Shown: one piece after another, positions 1 through 7,256 of the stretch
Layout: every line of letters starts with the position of its first letter
Position numbering within the stretch: the stretch's first letter is position 1
Notes under the pieces: model-generated
The model's database searches: none
The model's input: only the letters and a program-made list of their open reading frames with translations
Told to the model about the DNA's origin: nothing
Made by a program: the position numbers and the translations under genes
NCBI GenBank assembly: GCA_030537765.1
Contig: JAUNVH010000021.1
Span: 1-34,091, forward strand
Length of the DNA: 34,091 bases
Origin: Tissierellia bacterium
GTDB taxonomy: Bacteria; Bacillota; Clostridia; Tissierellales; Peptoniphilaceae
Direction of reading: 5' to 3'

Positions 1-41
1 GAAAGGGCAAGTCTAAAAACTATTTCTAAATTACTTATCAA
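1..41 (-). CDS. Partial N-terminus, probable MgtC/SapB-family membrane protein
   Basis: Only the first 13 codons lie in the window; the gene runs off the left edge. A strong AAAGGAGGG ribosome binding site sits 6 nt before a TTG start at 41. The translated start reads ISNLEIVFRLALS after the initiator. A short polar start followed by an E-I-hydrophobic-R-hydrophobic run is typical of MgtC/SapB-family proteins, which are small multi-pass membrane proteins linked to magnesium stress and virulence. The assignment rests on very few residues and is tentative. The gene lies downstream of the TRAP/HAD operon, separated from it by a hairpin element. Confidence 0.4.
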   Translation of the reverse strand, partial: MISNLEIVFRLAL

Positions 42-72
42 TTTTTACCCTCCTTTATTGTCTAAAATATAA

Positions 73-125
73 CAAACCGTAACTAAGCTATTTAACGCTT
101 AATTACGGTTCTCTTTTCTCCAACC
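73..125 (-). promoter_or_regulatory. Structured RNA element, copy 1 (hairpin with purine-rich leader)
   Basis: Read on the minus strand, a purine-rich GAGAAAAGA tract runs into an AACCGTAA/TTACGGTT stem of 8 bp. After one mismatch the stem continues with 5 more pairs (TAAGC/GCTTA) around an 8-nt loop. An AT-rich tract follows, and then the ribosome binding site of the partial gene at 1-41. A very similar element lies in the dctP leader at 4054-4106. It may be a cis-regulatory leader of the edge gene or a terminator of the HAD gene. On the plus strand the stem is followed by a pyrimidine-rich but not pure T tract. Confidence 0.45.
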
Positions 126-135
126 AAATATTCTT

Positions 136-927
136 TTATATTAAGTCTATTAAGTCTTTAACTGAATCGAAATCATAATCTGCGACAGTTTCACTTTCTT
201 GATAATCTTTTTTAGAAGTTTCGCCACTATATACTAAAATTGAAGTGATATTTGCATTTTCGCCCAATTTTATATCTGTATAGAGTCTGTCGCCTACCAT
301 TGCCATTTCGTCTTTTGGAATTCCGTATTTAAGGCAAATGCTTTCGATAATTTCGGCATTGGGCTTTCCAATAACTTTAGGTCTTACGCCAGTAGAAGCT
401 TCTATAAAAGCGATCATTGCTCCGGCATCTGGCATAAATTTGCCCTCTGGCAATGGACAATTAAAATCAGGATGCGTTGCAATATATTCTACACCTTGTG
501 ATATATATTCGCAGGCAATCCAAAGTTTTTCATAAGTCAAAGTTGTGTCAAAACCTAAGACTACATAGTCAATATTTTGAGCTCTTGACTTTATGATTTG
601 AAATCCAGATGCTTTAAACTCATCTTCTAAGGCTTTCGTTCCTAACAAAAATATTTTTGCTTTTGGTTTTATATTGTTTAAATACATTGTAGTTGCTTCA
701 CCCGATGTAAATACTTCTTCCGAGCTTGCAGCTATGCCTAGATTATTGAGCTTTTTCACATATATATCTTTATTTTTAGATGAATTATTGGTTAAGAATA
801 TATATTTTTTATTTTCTTTTTTTAATTTTTCCAAAAATTCCAACGAGCCCTCTATAAGTTCATCGCCCAAATAGATTGTGCCGTCCATATCGAGTAAAAA
901 TATATTTTTTTCTTTCAGTTTGTTCAA
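136..927 (-). CDS. HAD-family phosphatase, NagD/AraL-like (class IIA)
   Basis: This is a 263-residue cytoplasmic hydrolase. HAD motif I is DMDGT at residues 13-17 (nucleophile Asp13 and acid/base Asp15). Motif II is TNNSS at 46-50, Lys188 lies in GKPN, and GDRLYTD at 212-218 carries the Mg-binding acids. The long C2 cap between motifs II and III and the overall length fit the NagD/AraL (class IIA) group of sugar-phosphate and nucleotide phosphatases. The substrate cannot be read from sequence. The start is a TTG at 927 preceded by GGAGAG; no ATG fits better. It lies 10 nt after dctM on the same strand, so it is probably co-transcribed with the TRAP transporter and may act on the phosphorylated form of the imported substrate. 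Confidence 0.9.
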   Translation of the reverse strand: MNKLKEKNIFLLDMDGTIYLGDELIEGSLEFLEKLKKENKKYIFLTNNSSKNKDIYVKKLNNLGIAASSEEVFTSGEATTMYLNNIKPKAKIFLLGTKALEDEFKASGFQIIKSRAQNIDYVVLGFDTTLTYEKLWIACEYISQGVEYIATHPDFNCPLPEGKFMPDAGAMIAFIEASTGVRPKVIGKPNAEIIESICLKYGIPKDEMAMVGDRLYTDIKLGENANITSILVYSGETSKKDYQESETVADYDFDSVKDLIDLI

Positions 928-937
928 AATTCTCTCC

Positions 938-2272
938 TTATGCGCCGCTAAATTTCATCATAATAAATTGAAATAGCTTTGGCAATCCTTCTATTAGTTT
1001 AGGTATAAACAAGGCTATTGTCTCTGAATAAGTTACTAAGATTAAAACTACAATAAGCGCTATAATAAAAGGCCATACTTCTCTTATGAAGTCCTCAAGT
1101 TTAACACCTACTATGGAGCAAACAGTAAACATCATAGATCCAAATGGAGGTGTAAGTCCTCCTATCATTATATTTACAATAAATATCATACCGAAGTGGA
1201 TTGGATCTACTCCAAATAGTTTTACGGCTGGTACTAAAAGTGGCGCAAGTATTACGAGCGCAGCTCCGCCTTCTATAAACATTCCAATAAATAGAAGCAT
1301 AAGATTTATGACCATCAGCACTACGAATGCACTGTCTGTCATATTTACTAAAAGTTCTGTAATTATCTGAGGAATTCTTTCTAAAGTTAAATAGTATCCA
1401 AATACTTTGGCACTGGCTATTATAATCATAACTGAACCAGTAGATTTAACTGTGTCTTTAAGTATTATAGGTATATGTTTTAATTCCAACTTTTTGTATA
1501 TGAAAAATCCTACAAATAATGAAAACACAACTGCTATTGCTCCGGCTTCCGTAGGAGTGAACATTCCAAGTCGCATACCCATGATAATGCCAAATGGTAT
1601 TATCAAAGCCCAGATCGATTTTATAAATTGCGTTCCGATTTCACCAGCTGTTGCTTTGTTTTCTCGGCTGGGGATATAATTTCTTCTGACTGCAATTATG
1701 TGGACAGTTATCATTAATGAAATGGTCATCAAAATCCCAGGTCCATAAGCGGCCAAAAACATAGTGCCTACTGGAACGCCTGCGATAATTGCATATAAGA
1801 TTAAATTTGTGCCCGGTGGTATAACGGGACTTACAGCCGAAGATGCCGCTGTTACAGCAGCTGAAAATGGAAGCGAAAAGCCTTTCTTTTTCATTTCGGG
1901 TACTAATATTTTTGATTGCATTGCAGCATCTGCATTGGCGGAACCAGAAATTCCTCCCATAAGCGCAGATAGCAAACAGTTAACTTGTGCCAAACCACCC
2001 TTAGTATGTCCTACCAATACATTTGCAAAGTCCATAAGCGCCTCGCTTATGCCCGAATAGTTCATTGTAGAGCCTACCATTATAAAAAACGGTACTGCTA
2101 GATATGGAAAAGATTCAATCGAAGTTACAAACTGTTGAATGACCATTTCCATAGGCATTGTCGTATTTAAAAATACAAAATAGAATAAAGATGAACCTAT
2201 AAGTGCAAATGCAATGGGAATGTTCAAAAAGAATAGTATAAATAATACTACAATTGGTAATAATGACTGCAC
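938..2272 (-). CDS. dctM: TRAP transporter large permease subunit DctM
   Basis: This 444-residue, very hydrophobic protein has about 12 predicted membrane spans and is the ion-coupled transport channel of a tripartite ATP-independent periplasmic (TRAP) transporter. Typical DctM signatures are visible: the start LLPIVVLFILFFLNIPIAFAL, the GISGSANADAA segment, and the SPVIPPGTNLILYAI stretch. The start is GTG at 2272, overlapping the TAG of dctQ by one base (TAGTG) with an AGGAGG just upstream, which indicates translational coupling. DctM normally works with DctQ and the DctP binding protein encoded next to it. It imports organic acids or related carboxylated compounds with sodium; the substrate is unknown here. 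Confidence 0.95.
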   Translation of the reverse strand: MQSLLPIVVLFILFFLNIPIAFALIGSSLFYFVFLNTTMPMEMVIQQFVTSIESFPYLAVPFFIMVGSTMNYSGISEALMDFANVLVGHTKGGLAQVNCLLSALMGGISGSANADAAMQSKILVPEMKKKGFSLPFSAAVTAASSAVSPVIPPGTNLILYAIIAGVPVGTMFLAAYGPGILMTISLMITVHIIAVRRNYIPSRENKATAGEIGTQFIKSIWALIIPFGIIMGMRLGMFTPTEAGAIAVVFSLFVGFFIYKKLELKHIPIILKDTVKSTGSVMIIIASAKVFGYYLTLERIPQIITELLVNMTDSAFVVLMVINLMLLFIGMFIEGGAALVILAPLLVPAVKLFGVDPIHFGMIFIVNIMIGGLTPPFGSMMFTVCSIVGVKLEDFIREVWPFIIALIVVLILVTYSETIALFIPKLIEGLPKLFQFIMMKFSGA

Positions 2273-2775
2273 TATAAATCCTCCTCTTCTTCATATTTTA
2301 TTTCAGGTGACATAATCATCCTGAAGCTTTTTATCATATTAATAACTGAATAAATTGTTATGAGTGCAAATGATACTACAATTACGGCATTGATATATTT
2401 ATAAGAAACTTCTAAAGCAGCAGTAATCTTTGTAGATTCTTTTACATATATCATGCTAAAATAAAACATTGTTGCCGATAAAATGCAGACAATTATAGAA
2501 GTTATAAATTCGACAATTTTCCTTCCTCGCCAAGGCAAAAGTTGAACCACAGCTTCTACTCCAATCAAATGATCAGTTCTATAGGCATTTGCTAAGCCTA
2601 AGAATATAACCCAAACAAAACAACCAACTGCAACTTCTTCAGCCCAGTGGAATGTAAATTTAAAGAAATATCTAGTAATAACGTTCATGACTACGATAAT
2701 TGAAGTTATCGACAAGAACACACTTCCTATATACAGTTCATAATTATCTTTAAATCTGCTTAGAAAATCTTTCAT
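2272..2775 (-). CDS. dctQ: TRAP transporter small permease subunit DctQ
   Basis: This 167-residue membrane protein has four predicted spans. It carries the family hallmark WAEEVAVGCFVWVIFLGLANAYR around residues 44-66, where a conserved E-E-hydrophobic pattern precedes an A-x-R. It forms the small membrane subunit that packs against DctM. The gene follows dctP by 66 nt and overlaps dctM by one base. The intercistronic gap after dctP holds a long hairpin that may lower or stabilise expression relative to dctP. The acidic tail EEEEDL lies on the cytoplasmic side by inference. Confidence 0.93.
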   Translation of the reverse strand: MKDFLSRFKDNYELYIGSVFLSITSIIVVMNVITRYFFKFTFHWAEEVAVGCFVWVIFLGLANAYRTDHLIGVEAVVQLLPWRGRKIVEFITSIIVCILSATMFYFSMIYVKESTKITAALEVSYKYINAVIVVSFALITIYSVINMIKSFRMIMSPEIKYEEEEDL

Positions 2776-2790
2776 AATGTCCTCCTGTCA

Positions 2791-2831
2791 TTGTCGCAGA
2801 TCGGAAAGCCAAATCTTTCCGATCGCAACAA
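2791..2831 (-). promoter_or_regulatory. Intercistronic hairpin between dctP and dctQ
   Basis: A perfect 10-bp stem (GATCGGAAAG/CTTTCCGATC, 2799-2808 and 2815-2824) closes a 6-nt loop. It is extended outward by an imperfect TTGTCGC/GCAACAA stem. No U-run follows, so it does not look like a full terminator. Such stems after the first gene of a transporter operon commonly protect the upstream mRNA or reduce read-through, which would give more binding protein than permease. Confidence 0.6.
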
Positions 2832-2841
2832 TTATAATCGA

Positions 2842-3915
2842 TTATTTTAAATTAGCTTTGATTTCTTTTAATTCCTTCATAATCTCGTCATAGATTCCTG
2901 GAGTCCATTTGTCAAATTTTGTAAATACAGGTGCAGTAGCTTCCATGAAAGCTTCCTGGTCTACTTCGTGGAAATGAACGCCAACATCTTTTAATTTTTG
3001 AGCATAATCGTCTTCAAGTTTAATAGTTTCAGTTAAATTGTCTTGACTTCCTTTATCAAACTCTTCTTGAATAATAGTTCTTTGCTCATCAGTTAAGCTA
3101 TCCCAAACTTCTGTTGAGATTGTAATCGCACTAACGCCTAAAAGGTGATTCGTTAAAGAATATTCTTTAACATTTTCGTATTGGCCTGTGCCCCAATAAG
3201 TCATTATAGAGCCTTCAACTCCGTTAATAACACCTTGCTGAATAGCTGCATAAGTGTCTGGATAAGGCATCGATACAGGGTTTCCGCCCATAGCTTCAAT
3301 TGTATAAGTATAAAGCCGACTGTTTGGAACTCTGATATTTAATCCGTCCATATCTTCAGGTGTCTTAATGGGCTTATCTGTCATCATGCTTCTAAATCCA
3401 AATACCCAGTCAAGTTCTAAAACTTTGATTCCCTGTTCTTCGGCTTCTTTGTTCAAATTTTTTACTAAATCTGTTTCAAGCATACCAAAATATTCATCGA
3501 AAGTTGAATATAAAAATGGTCCAGTTATTGCATTATAGTCTGGAACATAGTCGCCCAAGAAATTTACACCGTCGACCAATATCCATTCAGAGCCCTTTAC
3601 AACTTGCTCCATGCCGTCCTTACCGATAGGTAAAATTCCGCCTGTGAACAATTGAAGCTCCAATGAACCATTGCTTCTTTCGTTGATCGCGTCTACTACT
3701 TTTTTAAGTGATTTTGCAGTTTGCTCTTCATCTACAAACTTCGTGCTAACTTTAATAACTCTCTTTTCTCCCGATGGAGCATCTTTTGGCTTATCGGATG
3801 TTTCTGTAGCAGCGTCTTTTCCTTCATCTGCGGGCTTGCCATCCTTGGCCCCGCCACAACCTGCCAATGTGAATAGCAATGCTATTACAAGTACAATTGA
3901 CAAAAACTTTTTCAT
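2842..3915 (-). CDS. dctP: TRAP transporter substrate-binding lipoprotein DctP
   Basis: This 357-residue extracellular solute receptor has a lipoprotein signal peptide: a hydrophobic stretch at 7-17 ends in the lipobox LAGC with Cys20 as the lipid-modified residue. A low-complexity charged linker (about 21-50) follows. The DctP domain then covers residues 53 to the end. It includes the GLNIRVPNSR segment, where Arg195 matches the conserved arginine that binds the substrate carboxylate, and GVINGVEGS. In Gram-positives the lipid anchor replaces the free periplasmic protein. It is first in the dctPQM-HAD operon, with its own promoter at 4137-4166 and a leader of about 215 nt. The substrate is not predictable by eye. 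Confidence 0.95.
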   Translation of the reverse strand: MKKFLSIVLVIALLFTLAGCGGAKDGKPADEGKDAATETSDKPKDAPSGEKRVIKVSTKFVDEEQTAKSLKKVVDAINERSNGSLELQLFTGGILPIGKDGMEQVVKGSEWILVDGVNFLGDYVPDYNAITGPFLYSTFDEYFGMLETDLVKNLNKEAEEQGIKVLELDWVFGFRSMMTDKPIKTPEDMDGLNIRVPNSRLYTYTIEAMGGNPVSMPYPDTYAAIQQGVINGVEGSIMTYWGTGQYENVKEYSLTNHLLGVSAITISTEVWDSLTDEQRTIIQEEFDKGSQDNLTETIKLEDDYAQKLKDVGVHFHEVDQEAFMEATAPVFTKFDKWTPGIYDEIMKELKEIKANLK

Positions 3916-4053
3916 AAGTCTCCCCCTTATTTTTTTATATTCAAAATATAAAAAGTAAAATTTTTATATTAAGAAACCGTTTTACATGTGAAAAGTTTAT
4001 ACGAAATGCATTAAACATAAGTTGAGAAATCGTTATCTTTTTATCAAAAATAT

Positions 4054-4106
4054 GAACCGCAATAGGATCCCTCCCGGGAATGAATAGCGGTTCTCTTCTC
4101 TCTACC
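4054..4106 (-). promoter_or_regulatory. Structured RNA element, copy 2, in the dctP 5' leader
   Basis: On the minus strand a purine tract (GAGAGAAGAGAACCGC) leads into a 7-bp GAACCGC/GCGGTTC stem (4087-4093 with 4054-4060). The loop contains a small UCCC/GGGA hairpin. An AUAUUUUUGA tract follows the stem. The purine tract, stem base and trailing AU tract match the element at 73-125. It lies about 25 nt inside the transcript predicted from the dctP promoter and 140 nt before the dctP start, so a cis-regulatory role is plausible. I could not match it to a known riboswitch or T-box consensus. Confidence 0.45.
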
Positions 4107-4136
4107 TTGATTTAAAATTTAAACTTTCTTAAAAAT

Positions 4137-4166
4137 AGTTTACCATGATGGCAAATTAAAAGTCAA
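4137..4166 (-). promoter_or_regulatory. Predicted sigma-A promoter of dctPQM
   Basis: On the minus strand TTGACT (4166-4161) is followed after 18 nt by TAAACT (4142-4137). Both hexamers are close to the sigma-A consensus. The predicted transcription start is near 4130, giving a leader of about 215 nt before dctP that contains the structured element at 4054-4106. Confidence 0.65.
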
Positions 4167-4208
4167 GAAAATATTATATATATTTTATTCCCAATTAATT
4201 GGTAATCA

Positions 4209-4516
4209 ATTAACAACCTTTATACATCGCTAAAAATCGATAAATCAGGTAAAGAAATCGTTATTGACAAATTCTTTTCGATAAAATTTTAGCAAAGTTT
4301 ATTGAAGATTTTTATAATTCTGATTATCAATTTAACAATCTTTATTCGTTTGCTAAATCTAATAAATACAGTTCAATTAGCAAAGAATCTTAAAAACTTT
4401 GCAATATTTTATAAAATTCGTCGTCAGAAAGAAAAAATTTTATATCTGAATTAGACGAATTAATATTATTCAAAAGATCAGATTTTAAAATTGTCTATAC
4501 TAAAAATAGACCCTAG
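4209..4516 (+). pseudogene. Decayed reading frame, unidentified protein remnant
   Basis: No intact gene lies between the dctP leader and the gene at 4618, but the plus strand shows strikingly protein-like segments. One frame from 4209 gives SLKIDKSGKEIVIDKFF and stops at 4290. A second frame opens at 4268 and gives KILAKFIEDFYNSDYQF with further polar residues until TAA at 4391. The same frame passes another TAA at 4412, then reads ISELDELILFKRSDFKIVY and ends at TAG 4514. The picture is one frameshift and two nonsense mutations in an old gene. I do not recognise the family. The composition is biased towards AT, so chance cannot be excluded. Confidence 0.35.
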
Positions 4517-4544
4517 ACGTTTAAGATAATATATTTTCTCAAAT

Positions 4545-4573
4545 TTGTTCTTTTCATTTGGCTATGTTACAAT
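4545..4573 (+). promoter_or_regulatory. Predicted promoter of the zinc-ribbon/YeeE operon
   Basis: TTGTTC (4545-4550), a 17-nt spacer and TACAAT (4568-4573), with an extended TGT just before the -10 hexamer. The predicted start is near 4580, giving a leader of about 38 nt before the ATG at 4618. Confidence 0.6.
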
Positions 4574-4617
4574 GGATTAATCGATAATTAAAAGCATTTG
4601 AATGTAGGTGAAATTCT

Positions 4618-4917
4618 ATGATGAAATATAGATATAAGAATAAAAAGATGAAAAATACGCATCCGCTTTTAGTATCTTGTGGCCATTGTAAAACTCCTGT
4701 CGTGCTTTATCAAAAAGGTGGCAAGGGCAATCTTATAAAAATTCAATTTCCAAGAGTTTTGGAATGTTCAATGGATATTTTTAATGATAGAGGCCATTTG
4801 ATATGTCCAAATTGTAAGACTGTACTGGCTAAAAGAGGAGATTTTCACGGCACTGAATGTTTTTGGGTACTTAGGGGTAAAGTCAATACGAAGATTTTAT
4901 CTCATTATAATTATTAG
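4618..4917 (+). CDS. Small zinc-ribbon protein, function unknown
   Basis: This 99-residue protein is rich in Lys and Arg. Two zinc knuckles, SCGHC (Cys21, Cys24) and CPNC (Cys63, Cys66), flank a LYQKGGKGNL segment. The pattern resembles a small conserved family of clostridial proteins that I know only as uncharacterised zinc-ribbon proteins; that recollection is not verified. The start at 4618 follows AGGTGA by 6 nt. The gene ends 10 nt before the first YeeE/YedE subunit, whose ribosome binding site fills the gap, so all three genes are likely one operon. A role in handling or sensing the imported sulfur compound is inference from context only. Confidence 0.75.
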   Translation: MMKYRYKNKKMKNTHPLLVSCGHCKTPVVLYQKGGKGNLIKIQFPRVLECSMDIFNDRGHLICPNCKTVLAKRGDFHGTECFWVLRGKVNTKILSHYNY

Positions 4918-4927
4918 GAGGGAAATT

Positions 4928-5479
4928 ATGAAAAACAAATGGATTTTAGGCGCTATTATTCTGGGCCTTTCCTTTTTTGTCGCCATTTTATTTGCAAAAC
5001 CTATTGGCGTCAGCACTCAATTTAGTGTTATAAGCGGAAAGATTCATCAAATAGTGCACGATACAATTTCAGAAACAGCTTTAATCGAAGAAGATTCTAC
5101 TAGGGATAGCGGTTATCGCTCCAGCAATGCATATTACGATAAATCAGACGGAAAAATCGCCAAAGCAATTATGAATTTAAATAATTATGGAATGCTTTTC
5201 TTTATCAGCATTTTTATCGGCGCATTTTTAGGAAAGCTTACGATGGGCAAAAAACTAAATGCAAATAACGAGATTCCCAAAGAAAAACTTGGTAGCAAAA
5301 GAATTTTTCGTTCACTGATTAGTGGAGCCTTGCTGCTATTTGGCGCAAGATTTGCAGGAGGTTGCACAAGCGGCCATATGATGAGCGGTATGATGCAGTC
5401 TTCAGTTTCTGGCTTTATCTTTGCGGCAGTCGTCTTTATGGTGGCCATACCTGTGGCAATTGGAGGTGAAACGAGATGA
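4928..5479 (+). CDS. YeeE/YedE-family sulfur transport subunit (first half)
   Basis: This 183-residue membrane protein has an N-terminal span (residues 7-24) and a polar external loop (about 30-80). The remaining spans carry the family signature GARFAGGCTSGH, with the conserved Cys146 in GGCTSGH (144-150). YeeE/YedE proteins (thiosulfate transporter TsuA family, Pfam Sulf_transp) pass thiosulfate or related sulfur species by relay between conserved cysteines. Full-length family members are about twice this size; here the protein is split over two genes. The start at 4928 follows AGGAGG, and the last codon overlaps the next ATG (ATGA). The two products probably form a heteromer. Confidence 0.88.
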   Translation: MKNKWILGAIILGLSFFVAILFAKPIGVSTQFSVISGKIHQIVHDTISETALIEEDSTRDSGYRSSNAYYDKSDGKIAKAIMNLNNYGMLFFISIFIGAFLGKLTMGKKLNANNEIPKEKLGSKRIFRSLISGALLLFGARFAGGCTSGHMMSGMMQSSVSGFIFAAVVFMVAIPVAIGGETR

Positions 5480-6027
5480 TAAAACCAATTCTTCTAGGTT
5501 TGTTTTTTGGTTTCAGTCTATACTATATAGGCGCCAATAATTATCACAATATCTTAGATATGCTGCGTCTTCGCAATATGACTTTGGGAAAGATCATCTT
5601 TTTCGCAATAGGCTTTGCTGCATTTTTGACTGGCATCAGTGCAAAATTGGGAATTTTAGATATTGGGCATTTTAGTGTAAAGACTATGCATCTGGGAGTT
5701 GTAATTGGCGGTATTATATTTGGCTTAGGTTTTGGCGCAATTGGCCGTTGCCCTGGAACTTGTCCAGCAGCAATTGGCGCAGGTGATTTTCGCGAAGCGA
5801 TACTCGCATTTGTGGGCGGACTTATCGGAGCATTTTTGTTCTCATTATCTTATGGAAAATTTAAGGCGATGGGTATTTTTGAAAAATTAAATCTTGGAAA
5901 ACTGACATTGTTTAAAATCAGCGATAAATTTCCAGCCGTATTTAATTTAGGCCATCAGGGGCTCATTATTATGGGAATAATTTTTATGCTATTGGCCTAT
6001 ATTATGCCAGTTGAAATTAGAAAATAG
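5476..6027 (+). CDS. YeeE/YedE-family sulfur transport subunit (second half)
   Basis: This 183-residue membrane protein, coupled to the preceding gene by a 4-nt ATGA overlap, corresponds to the other half of a YeeE/YedE transporter. It carries a GLGFGAIGRCPGTCPAAIGAGD segment with Cys92 and Cys96; G-x-C-P-G-T is the family hallmark of this half. About five hydrophobic spans are visible. Together with the previous product it should build the complete channel with the paired cysteine sites used to hand over a sulfur species such as thiosulfate. A hairpin at 6035-6065 follows the stop. Confidence 0.88.
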   Translation: MIKPILLGLFFGFSLYYIGANNYHNILDMLRLRNMTLGKIIFFAIGFAAFLTGISAKLGILDIGHFSVKTMHLGVVIGGIIFGLGFGAIGRCPGTCPAAIGAGDFREAILAFVGGLIGAFLFSLSYGKFKAMGIFEKLNLGKLTLFKISDKFPAVFNLGHQGLIIMGIIFMLLAYIMPVEIRK

Positions 6028-6034
6028 TATGACA

Positions 6035-6065
6035 AAAGGTGAAGATAAATTTTATCTACACCTTT
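6035..6065 (+). terminator. Hairpin after the YeeE operon
   Basis: The stem AAAGGTG/CACCTTT (6035-6041 with 6059-6065) continues inward, after one mismatch, with an AGATA/TATCT stem. The following sequence is AT-rich, though not a pure T-run. It probably terminates the plus-strand operon. Confidence 0.6.
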
Positions 6066-6091
6066 AATTTAAATTTCATATTCAATATAAA

Positions 6092-6115
6092 ATAGGGCCA
6101 ATTTTAAGGCCCTAT
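6092..6115 (-). terminator. Intrinsic terminator after the EEP-family gene
   Basis: A perfect 8-bp stem, ATAGGGCC/GGCCCTAT (6092-6099 with 6108-6115), has an 8-nt loop. On the minus strand it is followed by TTTTAT. It lies directly after the stop codon at 6118 and may also help stop plus-strand transcripts. Confidence 0.8.
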
Positions 6116-6117
6116 CT

Positions 6118-7203
6118 TTATTCACTTATATTAAATTCCATCACTACTGGATTGTGATCTGTATATTTGAAATTGGCATCTATCGTTTCTACGCTTTTGA
6201 CATTTATATTGGGCGATACTAAATAGCCGTCGATTATATAATGATATGTGTCTTCTGAGCCCTTTTCATAAGGCTTATTATTAAGTCTGCTAGTCGGTAT
6301 TTTTTTATCGCCTGTATGATATTTGAAGCCATCTTGTAAAATATCTTCTATAATTCTGCCAGGCGTCCAATGACCTTCAGTATTTGGAAAATCGAGTTCG
6401 CTTACATCGTAAAGTGATTGATTAAAATCGCCTGCCGCTATTACATAATTACCCATATTATATTCGGCTTCCATTATATCTAAAAGTTCTCTAGTTTGCG
6501 TTTCTCTTCCGCCTGTATCGTCATATGCTTCCATATGCAGATTTATGATTACTAATTCTTTATCGCTATCTTCTATCGGCAGTTTCGTTATGAGTAAACA
6601 ACGCTTTAAATTTGCAAGTCTTACTGGCCATTTAAAAGGCACGCTTAAAGATCTGCGTTCTGCATGGTCGATAGAATAATTGGTTGATGTGACTAAGCCT
6701 GAATCTACTTTACCCATAGGCGGTATTGGAAAAGGAACGTAATTTGTCTTATAGTTTTCAGCATAGAAAGAATTTGTTTTAAAGACATTTTCTTCAAAAT
6801 ACTTTCTTTGATTAATATTGAAGCTACGCTTAGAATTTGTATCTACTTCTTGCAATAGATTAAAATCGGCATTCAATTCGTTTAAAATATTTGCAATGCC
6901 TTTTAAGTTTTTTTCAACTTCCTCTTTGCTATTTGCCAAAACGCCCTTGCCGCCGTCCATAAAGAAATCGGCTTCTTCGCCCAATGAGGCATATCCAATA
7001 TTTAAAGATGTGATTTTTAAATCGGTATCGAAAGAAACTTTTTCTTTTCCGTCATCTTCAATTTCAAAGCTCGTAATTAAAGGCGGTTTAAATTCAGTTA
7101 TTGTCAAAAATAAAATTAAGAGTACTAATGATATTAATATTACAAATATCACAATCGAAACGATTTTAAATATAATATTTTTTGCTGCATTTTTGTTTTT
7201 CAT
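6118..7203 (-). CDS. Membrane-anchored endonuclease/exonuclease/phosphatase (EEP) family protein
   Basis: This 361-residue protein has one N-terminal membrane anchor (about residues 10-34) and an EEP catalytic domain (about 62-360). Visible active-site motifs are SLNIGY with Asn68, LQEVD with the metal-binding Glu119, NLHMEAY, AGDFNQS, and the C-terminal TDHNPV with Asp349 and His350. The fold hydrolyses phosphodiesters or phosphomonoesters (nucleic acids, inositol phosphates, sphingomyelin). The external anchor suggests it acts outside the membrane on an unidentified substrate. The start follows GGAGGTTAAAT. The gene stands alone between the convergent YeeE operon and the cupin gene. Confidence 0.85.
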   Translation of the reverse strand: MKNKNAAKNIIFKIVSIVIFVILISLVLLILFLTITEFKPPLITSFEIEDDGKEKVSFDTDLKITSLNIGYASLGEEADFFMDGGKGVLANSKEEVEKNLKGIANILNELNADFNLLQEVDTNSKRSFNINQRKYFEENVFKTNSFYAENYKTNYVPFPIPPMGKVDSGLVTSTNYSIDHAERRSLSVPFKWPVRLANLKRCLLITKLPIEDSDKELVIINLHMEAYDDTGGRETQTRELLDIMEAEYNMGNYVIAAGDFNQSLYDVSELDFPNTEGHWTPGRIIEDILQDGFKYHTGDKKIPTSRLNNKPYEKGSEDTYHYIIDGYLVSPNINVKSVETIDANFKYTDHNPVVMEFNISE

Positions 7204-7256
7204 ATTTAACCTCCATCTATATATATTATAGCAGAGTTTTTAAACTTTATTACATT

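Noticed and set aside
4054..4106. T-box leader for the dctP operon
   Set aside because: The AGGGTGG-type antiterminator core and the AGTA/specifier arrangement are missing, and the genes downstream are not amino-acid related.
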